This document shows, one piece after another, positions 9,905 through 20,439 of a DNA stretch of 64,000 bases. The DNA comes from Bacteroidetes bacterium HLUCCA01 (lineage in GTDB: Bacteria; Bacteroidota; Rhodothermia; Balneolales; HLUCCA01): assembly GCA_001314545.1 (NCBI GenBank), contig LIHN01000004.1, positions 62,001-126,000 of the forward strand. The letters are read 5' to 3'. The stretch's first letter is position 1; each line of letters starts with the position of its first letter. The notes below the pieces were generated by a model that saw only the letters and a program-made list of their open reading frames with translations, was not told where the DNA came from and made no database searches. Position numbers and translations under genes: made by a program.

Positions 9905-10642
9905 ATGCAGCTTTTCCTTGAAATAGGCCGTTACAGCCGCCTGCTCTACGAAGCTATCCGATCTGCATCGGAGTTCAAGACCTATAGGAAGAATCTGTTC
10001 AGCGAAATGGTTAAAACCGGTACCGACTCCCTTGGTATTGTTTCCGTTGCCGGCTTTTTCACCGGTGCGGTACTGACTATACAGACTTCCTATCAGTTTA
10101 CCTCCGCACTGGTTCCGAAGTCGACCATAGGTGCCATCACCTCCCAATCCATGATTATTGAGCTGGCTGCCGTAATCAGCGGACTGGTGCTGGCAGGCAG
10201 GGTTGGGGCACGTATCGCCACCGAACTGGGCAATATGCGGGTTTCAGAGCAGATTGATGCCCTGGAGTCTATGGGATTTAACTCGGTCACCTTTCTGGTT
10301 ATCCCCCGCGTCATAGCTGGTATCCTGATGTTTCCGATTATCTATGTTGCGGCGGCCGTTAGCGGTATTGTTGGCGGGGTTTTGGCCGGACTTATGACCG
10401 GTTCGGTCACCGTACACGAGTTTATGGAAGGTGCCCGGCTGTATTTCTTCCCGTGGGATGTGGCCTTTGGCGTAATCAAGTCCTTTGTTTTTGGATTTGT
10501 TATCACGTCGATCTCCTGCTATCAGGGATATTTTGCCAGCGGTGGTGCGGAAGGGGTGGGGTACGCAACCACGCGGGCAACGGTACTCAGTTGTATCTAT
10601 GTGCTACTGTCCAGTTTCCTATTGGCAGCCATCCTGTTATGA
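9905..10642 (+). CDS. mlaE: MlaE-type phospholipid ABC transporter permease
   Basis: 'FFTGAVLTIQTSYQ', 'ELAAVISGLVLAGRVGARIATELGNMRVSEQIDALE'. Confidence 0.92.
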   Translation: MQLFLEIGRYSRLLYEAIRSASEFKTYRKNLFSEMVKTGTDSLGIVSVAGFFTGAVLTIQTSYQFTSALVPKSTIGAITSQSMIIELAAVISGLVLAGRVGARIATELGNMRVSEQIDALESMGFNSVTFLVIPRVIAGILMFPIIYVAAAVSGIVGGVLAGLMTGSVTVHEFMEGARLYFFPWDVAFGVIKSFVFGFVITSISCYQGYFASGGAEGVGYATTRATVLSCIYVLLSSFLLAAILL

Positions 10643-11373
10643 TAGAAATTCAGAATCTGAAGAAATCGTTTGGCGGCAACCTGGTCTGGGAAGGTGTAGA
10701 CCTGACCATCCATGACGGAACCACCGTTGCCATCGTCGGGAAGTCAGGCTGCGGGAAGTCGGTTTTGCTGAAGCACCTTAATGCACTGCTGTTTCCTGAT
10801 GAAGGACAGGTACTTATAGACGGAAGAAATATTTTTGACCTGAGTTATGTCGACCTCCGCATAGTTCGCCAGAAGTTCGGCGTACTGTTTCAGGGGGCCG
10901 CACTGTTTGACTCCATATCGGCCTATGAGAACGTAGCCTTCCCGCTTCGCTATTTTACGTCCAAAAACGAGCAGGAAATCCGTGATCGGGTAATGGCGTG
11001 TCTGGAGCTGGTAAACCTTGGTAAAATCGGCGATAAGGGAACTTCCGAGCTGTCAGGGGGTATGCGTAAGCGCGTAGGACTGGCCCGCGCCATTGTGCTT
11101 GAACCTGAATACCTTTTGTATGACGAGCCCACCTCCGGACTGGATCCGGAGACCTCCGATGAAATCAACGATCTGATTATACACATGACCAAAAACCTGA
11201 GCATTACTTCGGTTGTGATATCCCATGACATGCACAGTGTATTGCGTGTAGCCGAGTATGTTGCTTTTCTGGATGAGCAAAAGCTCAGCTGGCAAGGCAC
11301 GATTGACGAATTACGGGTCTCTGACCATAAACGCCTGATGGAATTCACCCGGGCAAGCGAGTATCAGATTTAA
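10639..11373 (+). CDS. mlaF: MlaF-type ABC transporter ATPase (ORF track 10453 start is too long)
   Basis: Walker A 'GKSGCGKSVLLK', signature 'LSGGMRKRVGLARA', Walker B 'YLLYDEPTSGLDP'; ATG at 10639 overlaps mlaE stop (ATGA). Confidence 0.92.
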   Translation: MIEIQNLKKSFGGNLVWEGVDLTIHDGTTVAIVGKSGCGKSVLLKHLNALLFPDEGQVLIDGRNIFDLSYVDLRIVRQKFGVLFQGAALFDSISAYENVAFPLRYFTSKNEQEIRDRVMACLELVNLGKIGDKGTSELSGGMRKRVGLARAIVLEPEYLLYDEPTSGLDPETSDEINDLIIHMTKNLSITSVVISHDMHSVLRVAEYVAFLDEQKLSWQGTIDELRVSDHKRLMEFTRASEYQI

Positions 11374-11442
11374 CGTTATGAGAGCACACGCTGTATACAA
11401 CAAACGGCTTTACGTACGCACAGGGCAGGTTTCACGGCCCGG

Positions 11443-12408
11443 TTGCTGCAGTCTGCCACGAAATACACAGGAGACTACACTTTGAGACTAGGCAATGAAC
11501 TGAAAATCGGAATCACCATCGTAGTTGCCGTACTCGTTGGTTTTGCGGGTTTCCGGATAATGAAAGACTCGCCCATATTCCGGCTTGGCACGGTGTATTA
11601 TGTCAGCTACGAAAAAGTGGACGGCTTGTCTGTAGGAACCGCTGTTCTGGTAAGCGGTATCAAAATCGGGTCGGTTCAGCAGCTGCAACTACTGCCCTCA
11701 GACAGTGTGCGGGTTATGCTTAATCTGACCATTCCGGAAGGACTGCCCGGCGGCTCTGTAGCCGTTATCCGGTCTGTCGATCTGCTGGGGAGCAAAGCCA
11801 TTGAAATCCGACGGGGTTTTGGTGATCCCATACCCTATGGAGGCGAACTTGAAGGAAGCTTCGATGAGGGTATGTTCGGTGATCTGGCCGAACGCGGCGA
11901 CGAAATATCGACCAATGTATCGGCCTCAACACAGACGCTCAATAACATTCTGTCTGAGGTAGAATCGATGTTGCGGGAAGGGCTCCGCGCCGACATTGAG
12001 GCCGGAACAGGCAACCTCGAACGTGCCACACGGGAAGCGGGCGACCTCATTACAGAAAGCAGGGAAGATATTGCCTCCAGCCTTGACCACCTGAATCAAA
12101 TGCTGGCCAACCTGGAAGACCTGACTTCCGAGGAACGGGGAGAAATACAACGCACCATCGCCAACCTGGAAGCAACATCCGAAGAACTCAAAACCATGTC
12201 GGAATCGCTCACCACGGTCAGCGCACAACTTGCTGAAATACTGGAAAAAATCAACAACGGTGAGGGTACCCTGGGCAAGCTGGTCAACGATCCGCAACTT
12301 TATAACAACCTGGATTCACTCAGCGTGAATCTGAATACAATGGTCAAAGATCTCAACGAAAACCCCAGACACTTCCTTCGTCACCTCAGACTTGTGGATA
12401 TATTCTGA
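11443..12408 (+). CDS. mlaD: MlaD-type MCE-domain substrate-binding protein
   Basis: 'NELKIGITIVVAVLVGFAGFR', MCE region 'VSYEKVDGLSVGTAVLVSGIKIGSV', long coiled coil. Confidence 0.88.
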   Translation: MLQSATKYTGDYTLRLGNELKIGITIVVAVLVGFAGFRIMKDSPIFRLGTVYYVSYEKVDGLSVGTAVLVSGIKIGSVQQLQLLPSDSVRVMLNLTIPEGLPGGSVAVIRSVDLLGSKAIEIRRGFGDPIPYGGELEGSFDEGMFGDLAERGDEISTNVSASTQTLNNILSEVESMLREGLRADIEAGTGNLERATREAGDLITESREDIASSLDHLNQMLANLEDLTSEERGEIQRTIANLEATSEELKTMSESLTTVSAQLAEILEKINNGEGTLGKLVNDPQLYNNLDSLSVNLNTMVKDLNENPRHFLRHLRLVDIF

Positions 12409-12641
12409 GGCTTGCCGGCCGCAGTTCCGGTACCATCCGGCAGGCTAACCATTCTCCGCTTCGAAGGCATACGTTCGTAATTATTGACAGGCGAAAGAAC
12501 GCGGCAGTCACGCCCTCCTTACTTTTTCGGTCTGCTTTGAGATTCAGGCCAAAGCCCCGTATATTTCGAGGCTAAAACCTTAATTTTCCGTTACACTCTG
12601 GTAGCGATTTTTTATTCATTTAAACTGATACAGGATTTTAA

Positions 12642-14723
12642 ATGGCTTTGATGGAAAGACTGAGAAACAGTACGAAGGTCATCTTCTGGATACTGATTCT
12701 CTCATTTGGTCTTCTTTGGGGACTTGCGGATACCGGTGCTATTGACGCCATCATGATTGGTCCCCGTTCACTGGCTGAGGTCAACGGTCGTGCAATTACC
12801 GCCGAGGAGTACAATGCCCGCGTGAACGCTTATACACAGCAGTACCAGGATCAGACGGGTGACGCACCTACGCTGGAAATGCGTGCATCCTATGACCGTA
12901 TTGCATGGGATGAGCTGGTTCTTGAACGTATCATCGAAAGTGAAATGGAACGCCTCGGTATCACGGTAACGGACGACGAAATTGTTGAGATGATTACCGG
13001 TCCGAATCCACATCCCATGGTAGCACAGTACTTTACCCGTGAAGACGGAACCATCGACCGGCTTGCCATGCAGACTGCCATCGAAGATCAGGAAAATGCA
13101 TCTATCTGGCTGAACATCGAAGCGCAGCTCCGCGAGCAACGTAGTCGTGAAAAGCTGAACACCTACATTCAAAGCTCACTTCGGGTTACAGATTCTGAAG
13201 TTGAACAGGAATTCGTTCGCGAAAATTCGGTGGCCAGTGTGCAGTTTGTCCGCTTTCCGTACGCTTCCGTCAGCGAAGATGAACTCACCGTGACCGATAG
13301 TGAAATCAACAGCTATTACCGCGCCAACCGCAACCAGTTTGAGCAAGACAAGTCGTGGCGTTTCAGTTTTGTGTCATACTCCAAGTTGCCCACGGCCCAG
13401 GATACCGCCCGGGCGATTCAGGAAGTGGCTGATCTCAGAGCCGATTTTGCGCAGGCATCCAACGACTCCCTCTTTATTCGTGACTACTTCTCGGATCGCC
13501 CTTACTTTGGTGACTGGCTTAACCCATCCGAAGTCAACTGGTTCCTCGCCGATGCTATTGCCCTAAACGATGGTGAAGTAACCGAACCTGTTATCCATGA
13601 TAACCTGGTCAGCATCGCAAAACGTACGGAGAGCCGGGCCGGAAATGAAACCTTTACACGTGTTCGCAAAATTCAGCTGAATTTCAACGATGCGAACCGG
13701 GCTGAACAGCTTGCCGCTGCACGAGATATCGTTGCCCGCATTGGCAGCGGTGCCTCATTTGAGTCGATTGCCCGGGTCAATTCCGCACATGCTTCCGCCT
13801 CCCGGGGTGGTGAACTGGGTTACATCGCGCGGGATGAATACCCGACCGCCGTTTCCAACGCCGTTTTCAACACGCGCGTCGGCAATGTGACCCAACCCCT
13901 GGAAGACGGTGACCGCTTTCTGATATTTCAGATTGTTGACCGATCCAACCGTGAAGTACGCATCGCGCAGTTTTCACGGATTATCGACGCCGAAGGCGGT
14001 GGAACCGTTAGCGCCATGCGTGAAGAAGCTGTAGATTTCCGCGAGTATGCAGACCTTGACGGTTTTACCTCCGAGGCTGAACGTCGCAACCTTGATGTGG
14101 GTGAGGGGTTTGCCACCAAAGACACGCCATTCATCACCGGCATAGGTCAAAGCCAGATCCTGCTGAACGAATTGGAAAGTATCGATCGACGCAATACACT
14201 CACGGATGTCATTGAACTCGATGAGCAGTTCATTGTGGTCTACGTCACCGAAATTATTGAAGCCGGACCTCAACCGCTGGATGAAGTTCGTGCTCAGATT
14301 GAAAATACCCTTCGCACGGAAAAACGCAAGCAAATTACCCGGGAGCGTGTTGAGCAACTCCTCGCTTCCAACCCAACGCTTGAAGGTCTTGCCGCAGCCG
14401 ATGGCAAAGACGTGCAATCGGTCAGCTCGCTTCGACTCTCATCCAACACCCTGCCCGGCGCAGGCCGTGAACCTTTGGTTGTGGGCGCTGCTTTCGGAGC
14501 AGAACTAAATGCCGTTTCTCCTGTTATTGCCGGTGAAAATGCTGCTTTTGTTTTGATGGTTACCGAGCGTACTGAACCGGATGTAAGTCAGATGCCGGCT
14601 TCCTTCAGAACACAGACGAGAGACCGCCTTCAGATGGAAAAAACCCAGGCTTTCCAGCAAGTCTGGATTGAACGACTCCGCGAGGATGCTGATATCAACG
14701 ATTTCAGACGATTCTACATGTAA
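12642..14723 (+). CDS. PpiD/SurA-like peptidylprolyl isomerase
   Basis: N-terminal TM 'LRNSTKVIFWILILSFGLLWG', SurA_N-like region, parvulin motif 'IGSGASFESIARVNSAHASASRGGELGYIARDE'. Confidence 0.88.
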   Translation: MALMERLRNSTKVIFWILILSFGLLWGLADTGAIDAIMIGPRSLAEVNGRAITAEEYNARVNAYTQQYQDQTGDAPTLEMRASYDRIAWDELVLERIIESEMERLGITVTDDEIVEMITGPNPHPMVAQYFTREDGTIDRLAMQTAIEDQENASIWLNIEAQLREQRSREKLNTYIQSSLRVTDSEVEQEFVRENSVASVQFVRFPYASVSEDELTVTDSEINSYYRANRNQFEQDKSWRFSFVSYSKLPTAQDTARAIQEVADLRADFAQASNDSLFIRDYFSDRPYFGDWLNPSEVNWFLADAIALNDGEVTEPVIHDNLVSIAKRTESRAGNETFTRVRKIQLNFNDANRAEQLAAARDIVARIGSGASFESIARVNSAHASASRGGELGYIARDEYPTAVSNAVFNTRVGNVTQPLEDGDRFLIFQIVDRSNREVRIAQFSRIIDAEGGGTVSAMREEAVDFREYADLDGFTSEAERRNLDVGEGFATKDTPFITGIGQSQILLNELESIDRRNTLTDVIELDEQFIVVYVTEIIEAGPQPLDEVRAQIENTLRTEKRKQITRERVEQLLASNPTLEGLAAADGKDVQSVSSLRLSSNTLPGAGREPLVVGAAFGAELNAVSPVIAGENAAFVLMVTERTEPDVSQMPASFRTQTRDRLQMEKTQAFQQVWIERLREDADINDFRRFYM

Positions 14724-14753
14724 AATCTGCTTCCTCAGCGCAAACTTATTCTC

Positions 14754-14791
14754 AATAGGCATTACTCACTGCGGGTAATGCCTATTTTTTT
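14754..14791 (+). terminator. Rho-independent terminator after ppiD-like gene
   Basis: aataggcattac / gtaatgcctatt stem followed by T-run. Confidence 0.8.
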
Positions 14792-14895
14792 GCCCGTATA
14801 AAAGGTCACCTGCGGCATAATGCTTTAAGCCCGAGCCGAATTTGCGTACCTTATATGCGCATCCCGAAATCCGCTTGAATTGGTATCAAAAATCC

Positions 14896-16044
14896 ATGAC
14901 CCGAAATTCTACCCCTTTTAGCAAAGAAGACGAAAAGTGGATGAAAAAGGCCCTCAAACTGGCCGAAAAAGGTCGTGGTTATGTGAGTCCCAATCCACTG
15001 GTAGGATGTATCATCGTCTCCGCCGATGGCAGCCCCCTCGGTAAGGGGTATCACGAACGCTACGGCAAGGCCCATGCGGAAATCAACGCCCTGAACCGCG
15101 TCCGCAATGAGCATGATCTCATCGATGCCACCGTATATGTCACCCTGGAACCCTGCTCTCATTATGGGAAAACACCACCCTGTGCCCTCGCACTCTCTGA
15201 ATTGCCCATAAAACGTGTAGTAGTGGCCATGGAAGATCCCAACCCCCGGGTAGCTGGCAGAGGTATACAGATGCTTCGCAACAACGGCATACAGGTCGAC
15301 ATCGGTCTGCTGGAAGAAGAAGCCGCACAGCAAAATGAGTTCTTCATCCACCATATCACAACCCGGCGACCATTCGTCATGCTCAAAATAGCACAGACGT
15401 TAGACGGATATACCGCAGCACAGGACGGAGATTCGCAGTGGATCAGCTCGAAGGAGTCCCGCACGCGGGTCCATCAATGGCGAAGTATCTACGATGCCGT
15501 CATGATTGGCAGAACGACCGCACTCCTGGACAACCCCAGGCTAACGGTACGTCACATCGAAGGGCGTCAGCCGGCCCGTATCATTGTAGACGGTCCGGGC
15601 GAACTGCCTGAACATCTCAACCTGTTCAACGACCAATATGTAGACAAAACGTACCGCATTACCTACAACCGGGCATTGCAGGGTCCTGCCGGAGACGCTA
15701 CCACCGAAGAAATGCTGCGCCTGATGCAGCCTCACGCCTATCAGGGCAACATCGTGCAGGTATCACGGCATGAAGGCCATGCCGACCTTGATCTCGCCCT
15801 GGCCAGACTCGGTGAGCTGGATATTGCCTCCGTTATGGTTGAGTCCGGCGGCACATTGGCCACCGCCCTGCTAAAACAGGGACTCGTTGACAAAGTACAG
15901 CTGTTCATCGCGCCCAAACTCCTCGGTGGCGGCAAACGATCAATCCTTGGTCTGGGAATTGAGCGCATGAACGAAATTGTACCATTCCGAAAAACCCACT
16001 GGGAACCATGCGGCGAGGATATGCTCTTCACCGGTTATCTCTAA
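14896..16044 (+). CDS. ribD: Bifunctional diaminohydroxyphosphoribosylaminopyrimidine deaminase / uracil reductase
   Basis: 'GKAHAEINAL', 'YVTLEPCSHYGKTPPC', RibD C-terminal 'LKIAQTLDGYTAAQDGDSQWIS'; start ATG 14896 preferred over 14842. Confidence 0.93.
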   Translation: MTRNSTPFSKEDEKWMKKALKLAEKGRGYVSPNPLVGCIIVSADGSPLGKGYHERYGKAHAEINALNRVRNEHDLIDATVYVTLEPCSHYGKTPPCALALSELPIKRVVVAMEDPNPRVAGRGIQMLRNNGIQVDIGLLEEEAAQQNEFFIHHITTRRPFVMLKIAQTLDGYTAAQDGDSQWISSKESRTRVHQWRSIYDAVMIGRTTALLDNPRLTVRHIEGRQPARIIVDGPGELPEHLNLFNDQYVDKTYRITYNRALQGPAGDATTEEMLRLMQPHAYQGNIVQVSRHEGHADLDLALARLGELDIASVMVESGGTLATALLKQGLVDKVQLFIAPKLLGGGKRSILGLGIERMNEIVPFRKTHWEPCGEDMLFTGYL

Positions 16045-16062
16045 CATTTAATGGATTGAATT

Positions 16063-16662
16063 ATGTTTACAGGTATTATTGAAGACTTAGGAGAAGTCAT
16101 TGAAGCCAAATCAGTTAATGGCGGAATGGTCATGAAATTCAGCTGTCAGTTCGCCGGCGAACTATCCGTTGATGACAGTGTTTCTGTTAACGGCGTTTGC
16201 CAGACCGTTGTAGCGTGCGATGAATCCACTTTCACCACCCAGCTTGTTGAGGAAACCCTTCGCAAAACCAGCTTCGGTCAGCGAAAACCCGGCGACAAAG
16301 TCAACCTGGAGCGTTCGCTAACTTTCGACCAGCGACTCGACGGACACGTAGTTCAGGGACATGTTGACACCGTGGGTACCGTTAAAGAGGTTCTTCAGGA
16401 AGAAACCGGATGGTTATATACCATTGCTTTTCCCGATGAATATGCAGATTACATTGTAGGTCGGGGAAGTATTGCACTGGATGGAATCAGCCTGACCGTT
16501 GCGCGGGATGAAAGAACCGACTTCACCGTTGCCATTATTCCCTTCACCTATGAGCATACCAATATGCACACGCTTAAACCCGGGGATCAGGTGAATCTGG
16601 AGTTCGATATTCTGGGCAAGTATGTGCTTCGTTATCTGAAAAACCGCGAAGGCAATACCTAG
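16063..16662 (+). CDS. ribE: Riboflavin synthase alpha subunit
   Basis: 'MFTGIIEDLGEV', two lumazine-binding repeats ('VNGVCQTV', 'LDGISLTV'). Confidence 0.93.
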   Translation: MFTGIIEDLGEVIEAKSVNGGMVMKFSCQFAGELSVDDSVSVNGVCQTVVACDESTFTTQLVEETLRKTSFGQRKPGDKVNLERSLTFDQRLDGHVVQGHVDTVGTVKEVLQEETGWLYTIAFPDEYADYIVGRGSIALDGISLTVARDERTDFTVAIIPFTYEHTNMHTLKPGDQVNLEFDILGKYVLRYLKNREGNT

Positions 16663-16804
16663 ATACTGCGGCTACAGAGGACCCGCACCTGAGCCATCGT
16701 TTGAAAATCGACACCGATGTGTCAGATACTTTGTGTTTATGGGACTTTGCACTCGCTCAGTCCGGCTTCGCTCCATGACTGATACCACGATGGGCCGGAC
16801 TGTA

Positions 16805-18124
16805 TTAAAACAAGACACCGTTTTCAGCAGCTGATCCGGGTAGTGTAATACGAAAAACGGTACCCTCGCCCGGCTCAGAACGGTGTACGGCAATTTTACC
16901 ACCGTGATAATCCTCAATTATACGACGTGTAAGGCTCAGGCCCAGACCCCATCCTCGCTTTTTTGTACTGTACCCCGGTGTAAATACTTCCTCAAACCTT
17001 CTGCGCTCAATGCCTTTGCCGGAGTCTTCCACTTCAATAATCAACTGATTAGCCTCAATAAAGGAACGGATATTGACAAACGGTTCCTCGCACGTACTGT
17101 CAATGGCATCCAGCGCGTTTTTCATCAGGTTTTCCACCGCCCATGAAAAAAGATCCGGATTCAGGGCAATTTTGATATCGCTGCGGATATCCCGTCGTAC
17201 CGCTACCTCTTTGCCGATTTTTGGCAATCGCTTCTCCATATAATCGATCACCTGAACCAAAACCGGTTCTACACGATGCGGCTTGAGTTCGGGCGTCGAT
17301 CCGATTTTGTTGAACCGGTCTGCTACATGCTGTAATCGGCGAATATCCTCCTCCAGTTCCATCGTAATGCCGATGGTTTCCTTATCGGCGGCTGTGGAAC
17401 GCAGCAGTTCTGTCCAGCCCATCATACTTGACAATGGCGTACCGAGCTGGTGTGCCGCTTCTTTTGCCATACCAACCCATAGATTGGATTGTTCCGTTTT
17501 TCGGATGTTGCTCAGATTTAAATAAAGTAAACCCATGAAAACCGTGAGCAGACCAAACTGAACAAACGGGAAAAAGCGGAGGCTTTGCACTACCCCGCTT
17601 TGACCAAAATAGGCATACTGGTACTGGGCCGCTCCGCTGGTATCAAAAACCATGATGGTTATGGGTTGATTCAACGAGGCAAATTCTTCTACCAGCGAGG
17701 GGTTTAAATCGCGGGTTTCAATGTTGCGATGATGCAGGATGGTACCAAGTGAATCCGTTACAATAGAAGGTATTTCGAAGAGATTTTTGATAATTAATTC
17801 GTTGGCAACAAACTCGAGTCCTTCATTTGCAAGATCCGCATCTGCCCTTTCCAGGTTTCGCAGCAATCGGGTGCGCTGCGACTCCGACAACCCGCTGTGC
17901 CGTTCTACAATGCGGGTTACCTCACGCAGACCCTCCCGTGTTTCAGGATTGTGTTGCCGGTTATTGTACTCTATAGCCTTTGCCCAAAGTTCTACATTTA
18001 TGCGCTCCTGATTGATGATGTTGCGCATAACAAACTGCGTGTAGAAAAGTGAAGCCGTTGCTATGGCGGCCAGCATAATGACCGAAAAGATTTTCCGTCG
18101 GTTGGTCAGGAAGAAGATGTTCAT
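16805..18124 (-). CDS. Membrane sensor histidine kinase (orphan; no adjacent response regulator)
   Basis: H-box 'AKEAAHQLGTPLSSMMGW', N-box 'NLMKNALDAI', G-box 'GWGLGLSLTRRIIEDYHGG'. Confidence 0.9.
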   Translation of the reverse strand: MNIFFLTNRRKIFSVIMLAAIATASLFYTQFVMRNIINQERINVELWAKAIEYNNRQHNPETREGLREVTRIVERHSGLSESQRTRLLRNLERADADLANEGLEFVANELIIKNLFEIPSIVTDSLGTILHHRNIETRDLNPSLVEEFASLNQPITIMVFDTSGAAQYQYAYFGQSGVVQSLRFFPFVQFGLLTVFMGLLYLNLSNIRKTEQSNLWVGMAKEAAHQLGTPLSSMMGWTELLRSTAADKETIGITMELEEDIRRLQHVADRFNKIGSTPELKPHRVEPVLVQVIDYMEKRLPKIGKEVAVRRDIRSDIKIALNPDLFSWAVENLMKNALDAIDSTCEEPFVNIRSFIEANQLIIEVEDSGKGIERRRFEEVFTPGYSTKKRGWGLGLSLTRRIIEDYHGGKIAVHRSEPGEGTVFRITLPGSAAENGVLF

Positions 18125-18143
18125 GGTTCAGCAGTGTTGATAT

Positions 18144-18181
18144 AAAAAAACCCTGTCACGTAATATAACGGAACAGGGTTT
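18144..18181 (-). terminator. Rho-independent terminator for the clpX transcript
   Basis: Minus strand aaaccctgt / acagggttt stem with T-run. Confidence 0.75.
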
Positions 18182-18210
18182 AAACTAAATCAACAGTTTG
18201 AGCCTGGTGC

Positions 18211-18450
18211 TGCAGACAACCTGGTTGAAAAGCAGACCGGTTAGAATCCGACATCCGGCCTGCGGGTTCAACCCTTGATGTAGCCAGACCGGTAGTAAAC
18301 AGCCGCGCAGTCTTACAGGTTCAACCCTTAATGTAGCCAGGCTGGATAGAAGCAGACGACCCAACTTCACGATTCAACCCTTGATGTAGCCAGACCCATG
18401 AAAAACTCACAGCCATCTGCGGGTTCAACCCTTCAATATCACCGGGCTGG
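18211..18450 (-). repeat. Degenerate direct-repeat array, about 53-bp period, 4 clear plus 1 degraded copy, between clpX stop and its terminator
   Basis: 'ttcaaccc' cores at 18267, 18320, 18373, 18424; conserved core ttcaacccttgatgtagccagacc. Confidence 0.75.
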
Positions 18451-18489
18451 TACGCCAGAAAAGAAGCGTCGTCAACAGGGATTAGCTTG

Positions 18490-19746
18490 TCAGGCAGAAG
18501 CTTTACGTTTCTCAAAAATGGGTGATGCGCCTTCTTCTATGGTCTCACGGGTGATAATACAACGCTCGATGTTGCTGCTGGAGGGCAGCTGAAACATGAT
18601 ATCCAGCATAGATTTCTCAATGATGGACTTGAGTCCGCGGGCGCCGGTTTTCCGGGTTCGAGCCTGCTTGACGATAGCTTTCAGCGCATCTTCCTCAAAC
18701 TCCAGTTCAACACCTTCCATGCGGAAAAGTCGCTTATACTGCTTGACAAGCGCATTTTTCGGTCGTGATAGAATATCAATCATCGCTTTTTCATCCAGCT
18801 CATGCAAACCGGTTATAACCGGCAAGCGACCAATAAGCTCGGGTATCAGGCCAAACTTTTGTAAATCACCCGGTTCTACATAAAGGAAGATTTCCGGATC
18901 ATTTTTGTCGTAGCGTGTGGTCAGCTGACTCTGAAAACCAATCGCTGTAGTAGACATCCGCCGCGCCACAATTTCACTCAACCCGTCGAATGCACCGCCG
19001 CATATAAACAAAATGTTCTTGGTGTTAATCTGGATGAAGCTTTGTTCCGGGTGCTTTCTTCCGCCTTTGGGTGGCACATTGGCTACGGTTCCTTCCAGAA
19101 TCTTGAGCAATGCCTGCTGTACACCTTCCCCGCTTACATCCCGGGTAATAGAAGCATTATCGCCTTTGCGGGTAATTTTATCGATTTCATCGATGTAAAT
19201 AATACCGCGTTCCGCCTTCTCAACATTGTAATCAGCGGCCTGAAGCAACGCCGTGAGTATACTTTCAACATCCTCACCAACATACCCTGCCTCGGTTAAG
19301 GCCGTTGCATCGGTTATACAGAACGGCACATCGATGATACGGGCCAGGGTTTTGGCCAGCAGCGTTTTGCCGCTGCCTGTTGGACCCAGCAACATAATGT
19401 TGCTCTTTTCAATCTCAACATCTTCATTGGGGTCCTCGGAGGAAGCATCTGCACTGATGCGCTTGTAGTGGTTGTAAACCGCAACAGACAGCGCTTTCTT
19501 GGCGGCTTCCTGGCCGATAACGTATTCATCAAGGCGATCCATAATTTCAACCGGCTTGAGAACCGGCTTGTAATTTGCCGCCCGCTTTGAAGCACGGTTG
19601 GCAAGATCGCTTTTTACAATTCCGGTTGCATCGGCTACACAGTGATTGCAGATATACACACTGGGACCGGCAACCATGCTGTCCACTTCCGTACTGGAAC
19701 GGCCGCAGAAAGAGCAGAAAATCTTGCCTTTATTACGTTCACTCAT
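18490..19746 (-). CDS. clpX: ATP-dependent Clp protease ATP-binding subunit ClpX
   Basis: Zinc finger 'CSFCGRS...CNHC', Walker A '[11 protein letters not shown]', '[11 protein letters not shown]'. Confidence 0.97.
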   Translation of the reverse strand: MSERNKGKIFCSFCGRSSTEVDSMVAGPSVYICNHCVADATGIVKSDLANRASKRAANYKPVLKPVEIMDRLDEYVIGQEAAKKALSVAVYNHYKRISADASSEDPNEDVEIEKSNIMLLGPTGSGKTLLAKTLARIIDVPFCITDATALTEAGYVGEDVESILTALLQAADYNVEKAERGIIYIDEIDKITRKGDNASITRDVSGEGVQQALLKILEGTVANVPPKGGRKHPEQSFIQINTKNILFICGGAFDGLSEIVARRMSTTAIGFQSQLTTRYDKNDPEIFLYVEPGDLQKFGLIPELIGRLPVITGLHELDEKAMIDILSRPKNALVKQYKRLFRMEGVELEFEEDALKAIVKQARTRKTGARGLKSIIEKSMLDIMFQLPSSSNIERCIITRETIEEGASPIFEKRKASA

Positions 19747-19758
19747 AAAAAAATTCCG

Positions 19759-20421
19759 TTATTCTGCAGAAGAGGGGCGAACCGAGCGGGTCAGCACCTT
19801 ATCCACGACACCATATTCAACGGCTTCCTCGGCCGACATCCACTTGTTTCGGTCTGAATCAGTTACAATTTCTTCCAATGTCTTACCGGAATGATCGGCC
19901 AGAATCTGACTCAGGGACGTTTTAAGCCGCAATATCTCACGGGCTTCAATTTCTATATCACTGGCCTGACCCTGAACACCACCAAGCGGCTGGTGAATCA
20001 TCACACGTGAGTTTGGAAGTACCGCACGCTTTCCTTTCGCACCGGCCGTAAGCAACACCGCACCCATAGAAGCCGCCATCCCGATACAGGTAGTTGCAAC
20101 ATCGCACTTGATGTACTGCATGGTATCATAGATAGCCATACCGGAGCTTACTACACCACCAGGCGAGTTGATGTACAGGTTGATATCCTTTTCCGGGTCT
20201 TCCGACTCGAGGAACAACAGCTGGGCAACAATGGTTGAAGCCACGGCATCATTGATTCCCGTTCCGAGAATAATAATGCGGTCTTTAAGCAGTCGGGAGT
20301 AGATGTCGTAGGCCCGCTCTCCACGGCTGGAGGTCTCAATGACCATGGGAATAAGGCTGTTGGTCACCTCGCTGTGCGAAGCACCGGTCAGATCGTACAG
20401 TGGTTGCTTGGTTTGGCTCAT
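19759..20421 (-). CDS. clpP: ATP-dependent Clp protease proteolytic subunit
   Basis: 'INSPGG', '[11 protein letters not shown]', 'MIHQPLGG'. Confidence 0.97.
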   Translation of the reverse strand: MSQTKQPLYDLTGASHSEVTNSLIPMVIETSSRGERAYDIYSRLLKDRIIILGTGINDAVASTIVAQLLFLESEDPEKDINLYINSPGGVVSSGMAIYDTMQYIKCDVATTCIGMAASMGAVLLTAGAKGKRAVLPNSRVMIHQPLGGVQGQASDIEIEAREILRLKTSLSQILADHSGKTLEEIVTDSDRNKWMSAEEAVEYGVVDKVLTRSVRPSSAE

Positions 20422-20439
20422 GGTATCCTGATAAAATCG

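Noticed and set aside
14792-14895. FMN riboswitch upstream of ribD
   Set aside because: The conserved RFN-element motifs are not visible in the leader.
18211-18450. CRISPR array
   Set aside because: Repeat/spacer-like geometry, but the repeats are degenerate, parts of the 'spacers' are also similar, and no cas genes are in the window; called a generic repeat array.
18185-18515. Small ORFs of 61 and 64 aa with repeated 'WLHQGLN/QPGYIKG' motifs
   Set aside because: These are translations of the intergenic repeat array; frames change between copies, so coding is unlikely.
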